From NCBI GenBank assembly GCA_022984795.1, contig JALIHJ010000070.1:1-64000 (forward strand): a stretch of 64,000 nt of DNA, in the 5' to 3' direction. The position numbers and the translations under genes are program-made. The DNA is from Fabrea salina (taxonomy: Eukaryota; Ciliophora; Heterotrichea; Heterotrichida; Fabreidae). This document shows positions 10,157-20,305 of the stretch, piece by piece. Numbering within the stretch: position 1 is the first letter of the stretch; each line of letters opens with the position of its first letter. The notes beneath the pieces are model-generated. The model was not told the origin of the DNA. It did no database searches and saw only the letters and a list, made by a program, of their open reading frames with translations.

Positions 10157-11671
10157 ATGGATTCTGAATTGATTTCTTGCATTATAAGGCCACTGTTTAT
10201 TAGAGAAGAAGAACTCAGGAGACAAAAGTTGGAGGAGTTTTACGAGAAGTTGGAAGGTTTGCTGAACTCAAGTGACCAAAACGAGAGATAGTAACAACTA
10301 CTTAGCTTCTTCCACTCTTACTACGAACAGAAAATAAAGCAACTAGCTTTTTACTCACCTTTAGAAGACGTCCGGGACCTCAGCACTGAGTTTCTGCAAA
10401 GAAACAACATAGTAAAACTTACTTAGCACATAGAAAACCCCCCAGAAATATCTCACTTTATACCTTACAAAGAAATAAAGCAACTGCACGGCGAAGAACG
10501 CTTTTATTCCGAAGAGGAAAAGCACACATACAACCAAACAATTACGGAAACATTTTTCGAAATAGCAAGAATACCTCATTACGAAAGAGTAATGTCAAGC
10601 TTCCCAGAATATCTGGCCAAACACAACAACCGAATCCGGGAGTGTTTTCTTGAAGAAGGTTCAGTGCCTGTGCACTGGAAGTACTTCATAGCTTACATAG
10701 CTTCAGCAACCCACAGGTGCGAGTACCTAATGAAGCTAGAAGAGGAACTCTGCAGAATAAGTTGCAGAACTGACTGGTTCGCCCCCGAACTCCGAGGACA
10801 ACTTCCTGACAAGTTGCAGATTCTAGGACAGATCAACGTTAAGTTAGCTCACAGACCCTGGGAAATCTCTAAGGAAGACGTTTCTAGGTTGCTTGAGAAG
10901 TGGACAATCACAGAGTTGATGGAAGCCTTGGTGACTCTGTGCATTTTCCACAGCTTAGCTGGGTTTGTCTGGGGAACTGGAGTGGCTCCTGAGTACGACC
11001 TGCCCCTTACGAGACGCAGGAAAATGAGTTCCACTGAGGCGGCACTTAGGATAAATCAAAAAGTTGATATCATTCCTATGCTCAGGAATTACACTGAGTC
11101 AGACTTTGGGTTCAGTGAGGACATCCGTGACGTGGAACTGAACAACGACGAAGAAGACGAGTACTTTGCACACATTGCAGGTGGGTACTTGCCTTACGTC
11201 AACTTTGACATTAGGACTTTTTCTAAACCAGTGAGTCCTTCAGATTTTAGTTTTGCTATTCAGGGCTACAACATTCTTTCGAAGTATGTGCCTGTGATAG
11301 CAGACATGCTGAGAGAAACCACTACCTATACGTACTCTTTGACGCACGAGTACATTGGAGCAGAAACAGGGATTAGCACAGGGCCTTTGAGACGAGCAGT
11401 CTGGAATTATGTGCAAAGAGTATACGGACTTCAGTACGATGACTACGATTACAGGGAAGTAAACCAGTTTTTGCCTATCCAAACTAAGTCTTATATTAAA
11501 AAAGTAGCTTGTTTCCCCCACACTGTCACTGAAGCCGACTACAAAAACATCGAACTTGACTTGACACACGAAGAAATGATCCACATCAATCTGTTAATTA
11601 CAGAAGCACGCTTGGAAAGTGAACTGATTTACATGCTGCACGCTGTTGCTCAGGCTTTAGAGTTAATATAA
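10157..11671 (+). CDS. Sestrin, three exons with two 15-nt introns
   Basis: Exons 10157-10290, 10306-10411 and 10427-11671 give 494 residues, near animal sestrin length. Both introns hold in-frame stops; splicing them out joins NERY-FFHSYY and QRNN-IHIENP. Sestrins are amino-acid sensors upstream of TORC1 (via GATOR2) and have an alkylhydroperoxidase-like N-terminal half. Here HRCEYLMKLE near residue 176 keeps the Cys and the Tyr two residues on, but the His of the vertebrate catalytic site appears to be Glu. The C-terminal half is the best match: YGLQYDDYDYREVNQ and MIHINLLITEARLESELIY. The start has ATTAATG context. Convergent with the proteasome gene. Confidence 0.92.
10291..10305 (+). other. 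15-nt intron 1 of sestrin
   Basis: GTAACAACTACTTAG. It interrupts a Tyr codon (TA|C) and, if kept, gives in-frame TAG TAA. Canonical GT-AG ends at the tiny length typical of heterotrichs. Confidence 0.92.
10412..10426 (+). other. 15-nt intron 2 of sestrin
   Basis: GTAAAACTTACTTAG lies between codons and contains an in-frame TAG if retained. It shares TACTTAG at the 3' end with intron 1. Confidence 0.92.
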
Positions 11672-11696
11672 CCTAGATTTTGATAAGACTTACTTA

Positions 11697-12449
11697 CTAA
11701 TCTTCTCCCATTTCTTCGTCCTCCAGAGCTTTTTCGGCAGCTTGGATCTCTTGGTCGAGGAGGTCGCGGGGGACGGGCACAAAGCAGTACCCAGTTTCTT
11801 GGTTCATCCACGACATTTCGATTTCGAAGAGTTTCTCCTGTCCTTCGCCTCTGCACTTCACTAGCATCTTAGCAAGGTGGAACACTGTTTCCCTGCAGGT
11901 CATGTTGCTGAGGTCTAGTTTGTCCATTTCAGTTTTGCAGATTTGGTGGCCTTTTCCAGCGGAACATGCGTAGTACTGGTAGTAGTTCCCCGAAGGGTCA
12001 ACCATGAAGAGTTTAGGTTCGTTTCCGTCAAGTCCTGCCACTATAACTACTGACCCAAAAGGCCTGATGGGGTAGCTAGTGAACAGTTGCATGAACTGGG
12101 CTATTCTGTCGGACAGAACTTTGGGGCCCATTTCTTTGCTGTATATTTGCTGGTACTGCACAGCTTCTTGCCTTGCTCGGCTCATTACTGCACGTCCGTC
12201 AGGAACCACTCCTGTGATTATTGCTCCTGCGTGTTTGGTAAGTCCGTAACTAATTTTGTTGGACCCCTGGACTAACATTCTCGAAGTAATGCTTTTTTCG
12301 CCTGCAACTAAAATTCCGTCTTTGCATTTAAGTCCAACAATGGTATACCCGTTTTCTGTAGCTTTGACAGCGTACTCGACTTGAAATATCTTGCCTTCTG
12401 GGTTGTAAGTAGTAGTTGAAAGGTCATAACCTGTACCTGCGCCACTCAT
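11697..12449 (-). CDS. 20S proteasome subunit alpha-7 (PSMA3 type)
   Basis: 250 residues, full length. The N-terminal proteasome alpha signature is clear: GTGYDLSTTTYNPEGKIFQ followed by VEYA. RPFGSVVIVAG and the acidic tail (ALEDEEMGED) fit the alpha-7/PSMA3/PRE10 group, as does the overall match to human PSMA3. This is a structural, non-catalytic outer-ring subunit that gates the 20S core. TAG stop; convergent with sestrin (25 bp between stops) and divergent from the EF-hand gene. Confidence 0.93.
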   Translation of the reverse strand: MSGAGTGYDLSTTTYNPEGKIFQVEYAVKATENGYTIVGLKCKDGILVAGEKSITSRMLVQGSNKISYGLTKHAGAIITGVVPDGRAVMSRARQEAVQYQQIYSKEMGPKVLSDRIAQFMQLFTSYPIRPFGSVVIVAGLDGNEPKLFMVDPSGNYYQYYACSAGKGHQICKTEMDKLDLSNMTCRETVFHLAKMLVKCRGEGQEKLFEIEMSWMNQETGYCFVPVPRDLLDQEIQAAEKALEDEEMGED

Positions 12450-12503
12450 ATTTAATAGGCTCTTTCAGGTACTGTCAAGTGGGCTTGAAACGCATTAGAA
12501 TAA

Positions 12504-12800
12504 ATGGCACAAGCCGATGAACTTACTGAAGAGCAGCTTCAAGTTTTAAGGGAGGCTCTTGACTCTTTTTACTCTCAAAAAGACGACTCGAAGGTGCAAG
12601 TTATCTTTGAACTCATAGACAGAAACGGCGACGGGAAACTCCAAAGAAAAGAACTCCAGGTCGTTTTGTCTCAAGTAATAGACCAAGAACTAACTGAAGC
12701 TGATGTGAACAGTATGATTGAAGAAGCAGACTCTAACCACGACGACGTGATAGACTTAGGTGAATTCATGACTGTTATGAAACAAAACAGAGATTCTTAA
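12504..12800 (+). CDS. Small EF-hand calcium-binding protein (calmodulin-like)
   Basis: 98 residues with two complete EF-hand loops, DRNGDGKLQRKE (39-50) and DSNHDDVIDLGE (76-87), both with the Asp/Asn and closing Glu ligands for calcium. This is one EF-hand pair, half a calmodulin. The start lies in AATAAATGG context, 54 bp from the divergent proteasome gene. Likely a calcium sensor; no specific partner can be named. Confidence 0.88.
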   Translation: MAQADELTEEQLQVLREALDSFYSQKDDSKVQVIFELIDRNGDGKLQRKELQVVLSQVIDQELTEADVNSMIEEADSNHDDVIDLGEFMTVMKQNRDS

Positions 12801-12810
12801 TTAAACTACT

Positions 12811-14706
12811 CTAAAGCTTTCTTGACCTCAAGAAAATATAGGGAACTGGCAGCAAGTCTCCAGAAGAAACTGGAGTTACAAAAGCACACTCACAAACTTG
12901 GTAAGAAACCACTTCAAAGCCAGAACTCAACATCTGACTGTTCACTTCTTCCAAAGTGACTCCAGAAACGTTTTGGTGGGCTGTAGGGTTGGGACCTTTG
13001 AGGTCATTGTACTGGAAAGACAAAAGCACTTCGCCTTGGTTCTTTAAAACTCTGTTGCACTCACTTAATAGATGAACAGTGTCCAGGAGTTCTGTGGAGC
13101 CTGTGCAAATGACCACGTCTGCACTGTTTGTTGCAAAGGGAATTCCTTTGTTCAAGTCAGCTTTGATCGTTTGGTTGTAGCACTCTCTTTCAGCTGCTTT
13201 TTCAAGCATTCCAGTTGAAATGTCTATTCCAGTGATGTGGCCTTTAAAGTTAAGTAACCTTAAGGTGTGAGCCATAAGTCCTATGCCACAAGCAAGGTCA
13301 ACTACAGTGTTTGCCTCCTCAAAAGCCACTTCTTTCATTTCCGCTATCCACTCAAATACTTTTATGTACCCACAACCTGTCACAAAGTCTTCCCAGTACT
13401 TAGACAACTTGTCGAACTTGGTTGCAAGCAGTTCGGGCTTACAAAGCACCTCCATGTCAAAGCCTCCTCCCATCCTGTGTAAGTTCCTGGTAAACCAGTT
13501 ATCTTCCTCGTCTACGTAAATGTTGTGTTGTTTTTGAATCATGGCAACGCTTTGCTTGACCTGTGAGTCTAGAGGGAGCGAGTTCAGTTGGTGTGGAACT
13601 GTCATGAGCAGTTGTCTAAGGTACCTAGGACTCTTGTTTTTCCAGGTTTCAGGGAGTTGGTTCCTTAGGTCTTCAGCTGCTTTTCGAGTCAGGGAGTGTT
13701 CAAACCTAGACAAGTCCTCTAAAAACAAAGCATCTCCTTTTGTAAACCCAAGTTTTTCGTAGATCCTTTTCCCATCTTCAGAAGCGTAGATCAATAAAGC
13801 TTCTGTGCAGCCCAGTTCTTGCCAGTGGGAAATGCAGGCTTCCATAAGGGCTTTTCCAATCCCATTCCGTCTGAACTGAGGTTTGACGTAGATTCCCCAA
13901 ACTGAACCCCATTTGCAGTGGGTTTGAGGTAAAGGTCCTTTCCAGACTTGGCAACAAGCAGACCCCAAAGGTTCTCTGTTTTCGGAAAAAGCCACAAAGT
14001 TAGCCATCTGCAATTCTTGTCTGGCGTGTTTCATGAACTCCAAAGTTCTTTCTTCAAAGTCGGGACAAAGTTGGTCCACCCCTACCTCCAACCACATTTC
14101 CTTGAAGTTAACTGAAGAAACTGAGTCCATTTCAGGACCAGCCTTTTCAATGCGCACTTCAGTTCCTTCTACATTTATAGTTCTTAAAAAGTACTTTTGA
14201 GACTCTTCTATTTGCAAAGAAAGTCCGTTTGCAGTGCTAAACCCTAGTTTTTGAAACAGTCCTGGACTCCCACCCAGAGTATACACTATGCACCTGTTGC
14301 AGCCTAAAGTTTTTAAGTGAGCAATGCACTCTTCTAAAATGCTGCACCCCAAACCTAAGTTCCTAAACTGAGGTTCAACGTACAAACCCCAAACAGTGCC
14401 CCACTTAAAGTTAGCTACACAAAGAGGAAGGGGACCTTTCCAGACCTGACAACAAGCTGAGCCCACTACTTCGCCTGTTTTAGAAACACAAATAAAACTC
14501 TGGAGTTCTTGTTCTTGTCTGCCTGAGTCTAAAAACTGATCTATTTCGGTTTGAAAGTTTCCATCCAACAAGTCCTCACTTACTCCCAATTCCTTCCGCA
14601 TGCGTTTAACGTTGTTTATCACATACTCATCAAACAGTGGCTGAGCTTTTTGAACTTCAAAGTCAACTAAGAAGTTAGTTTGTTGTGCACTTCTGATCTC
14701 TCCCAT
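12811..14706 (-). CDS. Fusion: two GNAT acetyltransferase domains plus a SAM methyltransferase
   Basis: 631 residues in one uninterrupted frame. GNAT domain 1 (about 1-170) and GNAT domain 2 (about 180-340) each carry SACCQVWKGPLP, KWG-VWG-YV-PQFR and a Q/R-x-x-G-x-G/A acetyl-CoA loop (QFRNLGLG; QFRRNGIG), so one arose by internal duplication of the other. A linker leads to a class I methyltransferase domain (about 395-631) with the SAM motif VVDLACGIGLMAHTL, the acidic GIDIS strand and VVICTGSTELLD. Substrates are unknown. A GNAT pair joined to a methyltransferase suggests successive modification of one small molecule or peptide, but that is inference. Only 10 bp separate it from the EF-hand gene. 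Confidence 0.85.
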   Translation of the reverse strand: MGEIRSAQQTNFLVDFEVQKAQPLFDEYVINNVKRMRKELGVSEDLLDGNFQTEIDQFLDSGRQEQELQSFICVSKTGEVVGSACCQVWKGPLPLCVANFKWGTVWGLYVEPQFRNLGLGCSILEECIAHLKTLGCNRCIVYTLGGSPGLFQKLGFSTANGLSLQIEESQKYFLRTINVEGTEVRIEKAGPEMDSVSSVNFKEMWLEVGVDQLCPDFEERTLEFMKHARQELQMANFVAFSENREPLGSACCQVWKGPLPQTHCKWGSVWGIYVKPQFRRNGIGKALMEACISHWQELGCTEALLIYASEDGKRIYEKLGFTKGDALFLEDLSRFEHSLTRKAAEDLRNQLPETWKNKSPRYLRQLLMTVPHQLNSLPLDSQVKQSVAMIQKQHNIYVDEEDNWFTRNLHRMGGGFDMEVLCKPELLATKFDKLSKYWEDFVTGCGYIKVFEWIAEMKEVAFEEANTVVDLACGIGLMAHTLRLLNFKGHITGIDISTGMLEKAAERECYNQTIKADLNKGIPFATNSADVVICTGSTELLDTVHLLSECNRVLKNQGEVLLSFQYNDLKGPNPTAHQNVSGVTLEEVNSQMLSSGFEVVSYQVCECAFVTPVSSGDLLPVPYIFLRSRKL

Positions 14707-14723
14707 TTATAACTAGTAACTAC

Positions 14724-15659
14724 TTAGTTAGGCTTTCTAGCAACAACTCTCATCACAGTCATAAACTGAGGCCTTGAAAACACTAATTCCTCGGGGTTCT
14801 GCTCTGCAGAAGTCAAAGGGAACCTTCTTCTGATTTCGCCAGGACTTAAGTGGTCGAGTTGTCTCAAAAGTTTGGGCACGAACCTGCCGTAGGTGTGGAC
14901 TTCTTTTTCACCTGGGTTGGGCGAGTTGGGGTCGTTGAGTCTTTTGAGGATGTTTTCAGACCTTTCCCAGGCGTACTCAGACCACTCTCTTCCGAACTCT
15001 TCGAACCTAGCAACTTCAAACCCCACTGCTTCTAGGTCCCTGCGGAGTGAGTCTTTGTCCCTAATGCCGTGCATTTTGTAGTCCCTGACGATTTGTTCAT
15101 CGAAGTCAGAGAGTTGTTCTCTGGGCATTTGCAAAATGTAGTCTTCGAAGTAAAACAAACTTCCTGGTTTAAGGGAGTCGTAGGTTATTTTGAAGCCTTC
15201 AGTTCCAGGAATGTAAAGAAACACTCCTATGCACACTGCCATAGTGAAGGCTTCTGGGGGCACTTGGTAGTTAGTGATGTCTCCTTGGAAAAACTCACAC
15301 TTGTCCGATAGTCCTGCAAGTTGGGTGATCTCATTCGCAGCGTCTACGTAATTTTGGAGATAATCCATTGCGTGCACCTTGCACCCGTAAATTCCAGCTA
15401 AGTACCTTGCGTCGCCTCCTACTCCACAGCCAATATCAAATATGTAGTCTTCTTTTTTGACTTGGTACTTTTCCAAGAACAGGTCCATGCCTTTGTGTCC
15501 AGCTGGGTGGATGATGTCCATGGCCATAAAGTCCTTGTAGGTAGGAGTTTCTCCTTTCTGCTTTTTCTCTTCAGCCTTGGTTCTGGCCCACTCCCTCATT
15601 TTGTTGGTGTGGTCTTCTTCGTAAAGGTAAATCACTTCCACAAAGTCTCCACTTGACAT
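14724..15659 (-). CDS. SAM-dependent methyltransferase, small-molecule type
   Basis: 311 residues. Motif I is DIGCGVGGDARYLAG (75-89), motif II is the acidic strand VHAMDYLQNY, and FFQGDITNYQVP and SLFYFEDY follow in the usual order. The layout recalls phosphoethanolamine, sarcosine or tocopherol-type N- or C-methyltransferases, with a C-terminal extension after residue 230. The substrate cannot be read from sequence. The start has AATAAATGTC context. It lies 17 bp upstream of the GNAT-methyltransferase fusion on the same strand; two methyltransferases side by side may be chance. Confidence 0.8.
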   Translation of the reverse strand: MSSGDFVEVIYLYEEDHTNKMREWARTKAEEKKQKGETPTYKDFMAMDIIHPAGHKGMDLFLEKYQVKKEDYIFDIGCGVGGDARYLAGIYGCKVHAMDYLQNYVDAANEITQLAGLSDKCEFFQGDITNYQVPPEAFTMAVCIGVFLYIPGTEGFKITYDSLKPGSLFYFEDYILQMPREQLSDFDEQIVRDYKMHGIRDKDSLRRDLEAVGFEVARFEEFGREWSEYAWERSENILKRLNDPNSPNPGEKEVHTYGRFVPKLLRQLDHLSPGEIRRRFPLTSAEQNPEELVFSRPQFMTVMRVVARKPN

Positions 15660-15734
15660 TTATTAGTCCTCATGCTTCTGCAGTTGTCTTTTTAAGGTGA
15701 GGTTTTATCGAGACCAAAATGTCTTTAGCAATAT

Positions 15735-16115
<381 letters not shown>

Positions 16116-16123
16116 TCACTTTA

Positions 16124-18634
16124 TTAAGGCAGTTTGGTTCTGATGGAAGAAGCAGACACTTCAAAGCGCCTAGAGCCTACTTCAAAGAACGTTTGGGGTT
16201 TTTTGCTGAGCATGCGTTTTACAGTTTGGTTTAAGTCGCAGACTGTTTCTCTGGTGATGTTGTGGGAAGTGTACAAGTTGAACCACTTGCGCATAGTTTC
16301 AGAAAACACTATTCCTAGGGTTTCCAAAACAGAACTCATTTTGAGAATTGGTTTGTGGAGTTTCTTTTGTCTGAAGATCTGCATCACTAGGTCCGAAAAA
16401 GTCCCTAAGACTTCGTACAAGTCGTAGTTACACTGGTTGTTGTTGGCATGTGAAAACATTTCTTCAAAGCTTTCAGTGTAGCAAGAAGCCAAGTACCACA
16501 TGCAGAACAAAAAGAACCAACCCCTAGACTTGATGCTTTTGGAAAGTTTGGAGTTCCAGTCTTCTTCCAACAACAACTTGGAGTGCATAGAGTTAAATAA
16601 AAACTTGTGGACTGGGTTGTTGAGGTTGAAGGTTTGTTGGGAAACATTAAATACTTTTTTTGAGGTCAGTTCTTGCTCTTGGTTCAGTGAAGGACTGCTG
16701 CTCAGACACCCACACTTCAAAAACTTATCTACTATTCCTTGGTTCTCCCAAACGTTCACTTGGGGCAACTCCATGGAGTTAAACTGGCCTTTTAGGTCTG
16801 CAAATTCTGTGTTAACGGAGTATCTAGGCCTGGCAGTTCCTACAAAGTTGCCTGAGTTAGATGAAGAGTAGAGTCCTTCGTGCTTGCTGTTTAGTTCTGA
16901 AACTTTCTCTTGACTTGAGTCCTCTGCTATTATTTGGGGAGCTTCTGATAGTTCTGTTTTTCTGTCTTTGCTTGCAGGGAACTCAACTGGGGCTGCTTTT
17001 TGGATGTCAATGTAGTACTGGTCTTCTTGGTTGTGGAGTATCTGTTCTTTTTCTTTGTTTTCAGAGTAACTTGAGTCTTTGGATAGCATAGAGCTTTCTT
17101 CATCTAAGTGGTACTTTTCAGATGGTTTTTGAGGTTCTGGTTTGGACGGCCCAGATCTATCTTGGGTGCGAGAACTAAGGAGTTGGGGTTTCTCTTCAGT
17201 GAAGAAACGGATGGACTCTTCTTTAGGAGAACTAAAGGTTTGGGGTTTCTGTGGATTCCGAGAACTAAATGACTGCAGGTGAGAAGCAACTGGTTTGGGT
17301 TTCTCTTCGACTTGGAAGCTAGGTGGCTTGGAGTTTGCTTGAGAAGTAACTGGTTTGGGTTTCTCTTCGACTTGGAAAGTGAGTGGCTTGTCTTCAAGTT
17401 TGTGTTTGTTTTCAGTGTGAGAGCCGAAGAGTTCGGGGTTCTTTTCCTCTTCAACAACATTTAACTCTGCCTTTGAAGAAAGCTTAGAAAGAACTGGTGA
17501 CTGGGGCTTTTTTGGAGAAGCTTTTGGTGAAGAGTACTCTTTAGCATCCCTGTTGGTGTTTGCAATGCTTAAATACAAAGACTCTGAGTGGCTGGACTCT
17601 GAAGCATTGAAGTCTTTGATGTCGTACTTGGCTTCTTCGAATGCAAACTCGAACTGTTTGGGCTTTTTGCTGGACTCAGAGTGAATGCTGCTGTATACAG
17701 ACTCCTGGATTTCGAGTCCAGGTTCTTCATGTTGTTTGGGTGGCTGATTAATATCTAGAGCAACTGGCGGGTATTCAGGCTGGAGGTTTTGCTCAGGTTC
17801 AGGTTTGGTTTTCTGGAGCCCTGCGCCTTTAAGGTCTAGTTTGGGAATTGCTGGTTTTTGTGCAAGCTTGTCTAGTTTGGGGTCAAAAGTTTTGATGGAA
17901 GTGTGGTCTGGAGATTCGACTGGGTTGGGTTCTTCAGCCGAACTAGTGTGGTCTAGGGCTTTTACTATGGTGTGGATTTCTGAGTTTTCTGAGTGGTTTT
18001 CCTGTTTGTGGTTGATTAAGTCCTCTTTTTCTTGGATTTCAAAAGAGTACCTGTTTGCCTCTGAAGTGAACTTTTCTCTTTCGTCAGAAAAAACGATTTC
18101 AGAGCCTGAGTTAGAGGACTTTTCGAATTCAAACTTAGGAGGTTCTGAGTGTTGTTTGGGCTCTTTGGTGTCTAAAGAAGGTTTTTTGAAGCTAACTGGT
18201 TTTTGGAAGACTGTAGGAAGTTTTTGTTGGAACTTTAGTTTGCCGAGTTTGGGTTTTTGGGGGACTTGCTGGTTTTCTTGGGGTTTTGGAACAGTTTCAT
18301 CTTCTTCAAAAGAAAAGTGGAACAGGTCTGGACTTTTATTGTAGGGTTTAGTGAATTCGTTGTGGACTTCTTCGAAGTGTGTGGGAGAAGAGTTCCCAGG
18401 AGCTTCTTTAGGGTTTGTTTCTCCGAAGTTGTCTAAACTGAAGTCTTTCCAAAAAGAATTTCGATCTTGAGCTGCTTGAGAGGGGTTTTGTTTAGTATTT
18501 GAAGGCAAACTGAACTCAGAACTGGACGAACTGTCAGAACCACTTTCGTAAGAAGGAAACTGGTCAATGTCCACTTTGTCCTGTTTGCTTGCCTTTTTAG
18601 AACTTGCATTACTCGAAGAACTGCTTGAGGACAT
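16124..18634 (-). CDS. Large low-complexity protein with a folded C-terminal region, unknown
   Basis: 836 residues. Residues 1 to about 620 are Ser, Glu, Lys and Pro-rich and probably disordered, beginning with a serine run. Inside is a 20-residue tandem repeat containing VEEKPKPV (60-nt period, about 17287-17376). The last about 200 residues change character, with Cys, Trp and hydrophobic helices (SRGWFFLFCMWYLASCY), and look folded. I do not recognise the family. The Ser-rich part suggests heavy phosphorylation. Starts in ATATAAAAATG context. Confidence 0.8.
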   Translation of the reverse strand: MSSSSSSSNASSKKASKQDKVDIDQFPSYESGSDSSSSSEFSLPSNTKQNPSQAAQDRNSFWKDFSLDNFGETNPKEAPGNSSPTHFEEVHNEFTKPYNKSPDLFHFSFEEDETVPKPQENQQVPQKPKLGKLKFQQKLPTVFQKPVSFKKPSLDTKEPKQHSEPPKFEFEKSSNSGSEIVFSDEREKFTSEANRYSFEIQEKEDLINHKQENHSENSEIHTIVKALDHTSSAEEPNPVESPDHTSIKTFDPKLDKLAQKPAIPKLDLKGAGLQKTKPEPEQNLQPEYPPVALDINQPPKQHEEPGLEIQESVYSSIHSESSKKPKQFEFAFEEAKYDIKDFNASESSHSESLYLSIANTNRDAKEYSSPKASPKKPQSPVLSKLSSKAELNVVEEEKNPELFGSHTENKHKLEDKPLTFQVEEKPKPVTSQANSKPPSFQVEEKPKPVASHLQSFSSRNPQKPQTFSSPKEESIRFFTEEKPQLLSSRTQDRSGPSKPEPQKPSEKYHLDEESSMLSKDSSYSENKEKEQILHNQEDQYYIDIQKAAPVEFPASKDRKTELSEAPQIIAEDSSQEKVSELNSKHEGLYSSSNSGNFVGTARPRYSVNTEFADLKGQFNSMELPQVNVWENQGIVDKFLKCGCLSSSPSLNQEQELTSKKVFNVSQQTFNLNNPVHKFLFNSMHSKLLLEEDWNSKLSKSIKSRGWFFLFCMWYLASCYTESFEEMFSHANNNQCNYDLYEVLGTFSDLVMQIFRQKKLHKPILKMSSVLETLGIVFSETMRKWFNLYTSHNITRETVCDLNQTVKRMLSKKPQTFFEVGSRRFEVSASSIRTKLP

Positions 18635-18679
18635 TTTTATATTGCGTTGAGTTGTTCAGTTAGCTATGGAATAGCATAT

Positions 18680-19285
18680 ATGGAGTCCAAAAAGGAGTAT
18701 GACTACATGCTCAAAGTAATCATTATTGGGGAAAGTGGAACTGGTAAGTCGTGCCTGCTGAACTACTTGATTGAAAACAGATTTAAGAAAAACACAAACC
18801 ACACTGTGGGAGTTGAGTTCGGGAGCAAAAGACTGTTTATAGGCGAGAAACAAATTAAACTCCAGATTTGGGACACAGCAGGACAGGAAAGGTTCAGAAG
18901 TGTCACTAAAAGCTACTATAGAGGAGCAGCAGCAGCCTTGTTAGTTTTCGACATAACGAACACTGAGTCCTTTGGAAAACTAAGTAGCTGGGTGGAAGAC
19001 GCCAGAAGCTTTTCAAGACCTGACATCTGCATGATGGTGGTGGGCAACAAGTCAGACTTAAAAGACTCCCGCGAAGTTGACTTTATGGAAGCTTCAAGGT
19101 TTTGCCAAGAGCTCAGGGTTCAGTACTTAGAAACAAGTGCGTCTTCTGGACAAGGCGTTGAAGAAGCATTTACTAAACTTGCCAAGTCAGTAATTGATAA
19201 ACTCGAAAGCGGAGAAATAAGTTACGTGCAAGGAATACAACCAGGACTCCCTGACATAAGTCATGACAGGTCCTGCACATGCTAG
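18680..19285 (+). CDS. Rab GTPase, Rab4-like
   Basis: 201 residues. G motifs are GESGTGKSC (17-25), TVGVEF in switch I, WDTAGQERFRSVT in switch II, NKSD and ETSA. The C terminus SCTC gives the CxC double prenylation site. FRSVTKSYYRGAAAALLVFDIT and the DARSFSRPDI region fit Rab4 (early endosome recycling) better than Rab2, 11 or 14. The ATG at 18680 is chosen as the first in-frame Met before the conserved core. Divergent from the low-complexity gene, 45 bp apart. Confidence 0.9.
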   Translation: MESKKEYDYMLKVIIIGESGTGKSCLLNYLIENRFKKNTNHTVGVEFGSKRLFIGEKQIKLQIWDTAGQERFRSVTKSYYRGAAAALLVFDITNTESFGKLSSWVEDARSFSRPDICMMVVGNKSDLKDSREVDFMEASRFCQELRVQYLETSASSGQGVEEAFTKLAKSVIDKLESGEISYVQGIQPGLPDISHDRSCTC

Positions 19286-19331
19286 TTAGTAATGTTTATA
19301 AGTAGTCAGTTCGACAAGTGAATATTATAAA

Positions 19332-20297
19332 ATGATGAAAAGAGCAGTTCGGAGGTTCAGTGACTTCAAAGGAATGATTCCTTTAGGAGCTGACAAAATA
19401 GCTACTTTGCCTCCTTGGATGGAATTTTACAAACCTGTGATTGAACACTCAGCATCTTGGGTTGAAGCCATCCAAGGCTTCACAGGGTGTCCTTGGTGGC
19501 TAAGCATTGCTTGCTTGACATTTGGAATCCGAGCCACTATGGCTCCGTGGTTAGTGCTTCAAATGAAGAGTTTGGGTCCTTTGGCTAAGGCAGGACCTGA
19601 GTTCAGAGTTCTTTTGGACCTTTTGAAATATTCCAAAGCAAGTTTTCCTCGAAAGCTGTTTACTGCACTTTCGACTACAAGACAGCTTTTCAAAAAGCAC
19701 AAAGTAAGTGCTGTCAGGGGGTTTACTTACGGGTTTCTCCAAGTGCCTCATTTTTTAACATATGTTTGGAGTGTGAGGTACTTGTGTGCAACTAACTCGG
19801 AACTTCAGACAGGAGGAACTCTTTGGTTCACTGACTTGACTGAGAGTGACCCTTACATGATCCTTCCAGTGATTTCCTGCTCACTAACTTACTTGAACTT
19901 GCAGAGAGGAATCACTCCCCAAACAAAAGACTGGTTAATCAGCAGGATCAAAGGAACCTTCCAGATAGCTGTGATTTTGTCACTGCCTGTAGCTTCGCAC
20001 TGGCCAGCAGTAAGTTCCAAGTAGGGCATATTTTGTTATTGGATTGCAAGTGCAAGTTTTTCACTGCTGCAAGGACTAGTGTTGTCAAGTCCAGGAATCA
20101 TGCAAAGAATCAACCCAGAAATCATGGAGCACACAAAGCAACTCTACAGTAACAACTTAGACCCCGACGACGCAGAAAAGTTCACAACTCAAATTTATAA
20201 GGGAGAAGAAGCCTGGGAACCTGTTACAGAAAAAGAGGTTCTGAAAAGAGTTGACCAGTACCTTAAAGAACAAAGCAAGTTATCTAGTACTAAGTAA
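19332..20297 (+). CDS. Oxa1/COX18-type mitochondrial membrane insertase, two exons
   Basis: Exons 19332-20009 and 20025-20297 give 316 residues. The N terminus MMKRAVRRFSDF is a plausible mitochondrial presequence. Hydrophobic segments and FGIRATMAPW match the Oxa1/YidC/COX18 fold, which inserts proteins such as COX subunits into the inner membrane. The intron at 20010-20024 splits the motif, and removal yields WPAG-IFCYWIASASFSLLQ, the classic last helix of the family. Retention gives an immediate TAG. The soluble tail after residue about 260 is helical and charged. COX18 versus OXA1 cannot be decided here. Confidence 0.85.
20010..20024 (+). other. 15-nt intron of the Oxa1/COX18 gene
   Basis: GTAAGTTCCAAGTAG lies between codons, and its last three bases are an in-frame TAG. 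Splicing joins two frames that together form the conserved Oxa1 helix. Confidence 0.92.
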
Positions 20298-20305
20298 TTG
20301 CTAAA

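Noticed and set aside
10291-10426. In-frame TAG TAA and TAG in sestrin read as glutamine (a reassigned code)
   Set aside because: Reading them as Gln gives plausible protein, but both stops sit inside exact 15-nt GTAA...TAG units, and all other genes here end on TAA or TAG.
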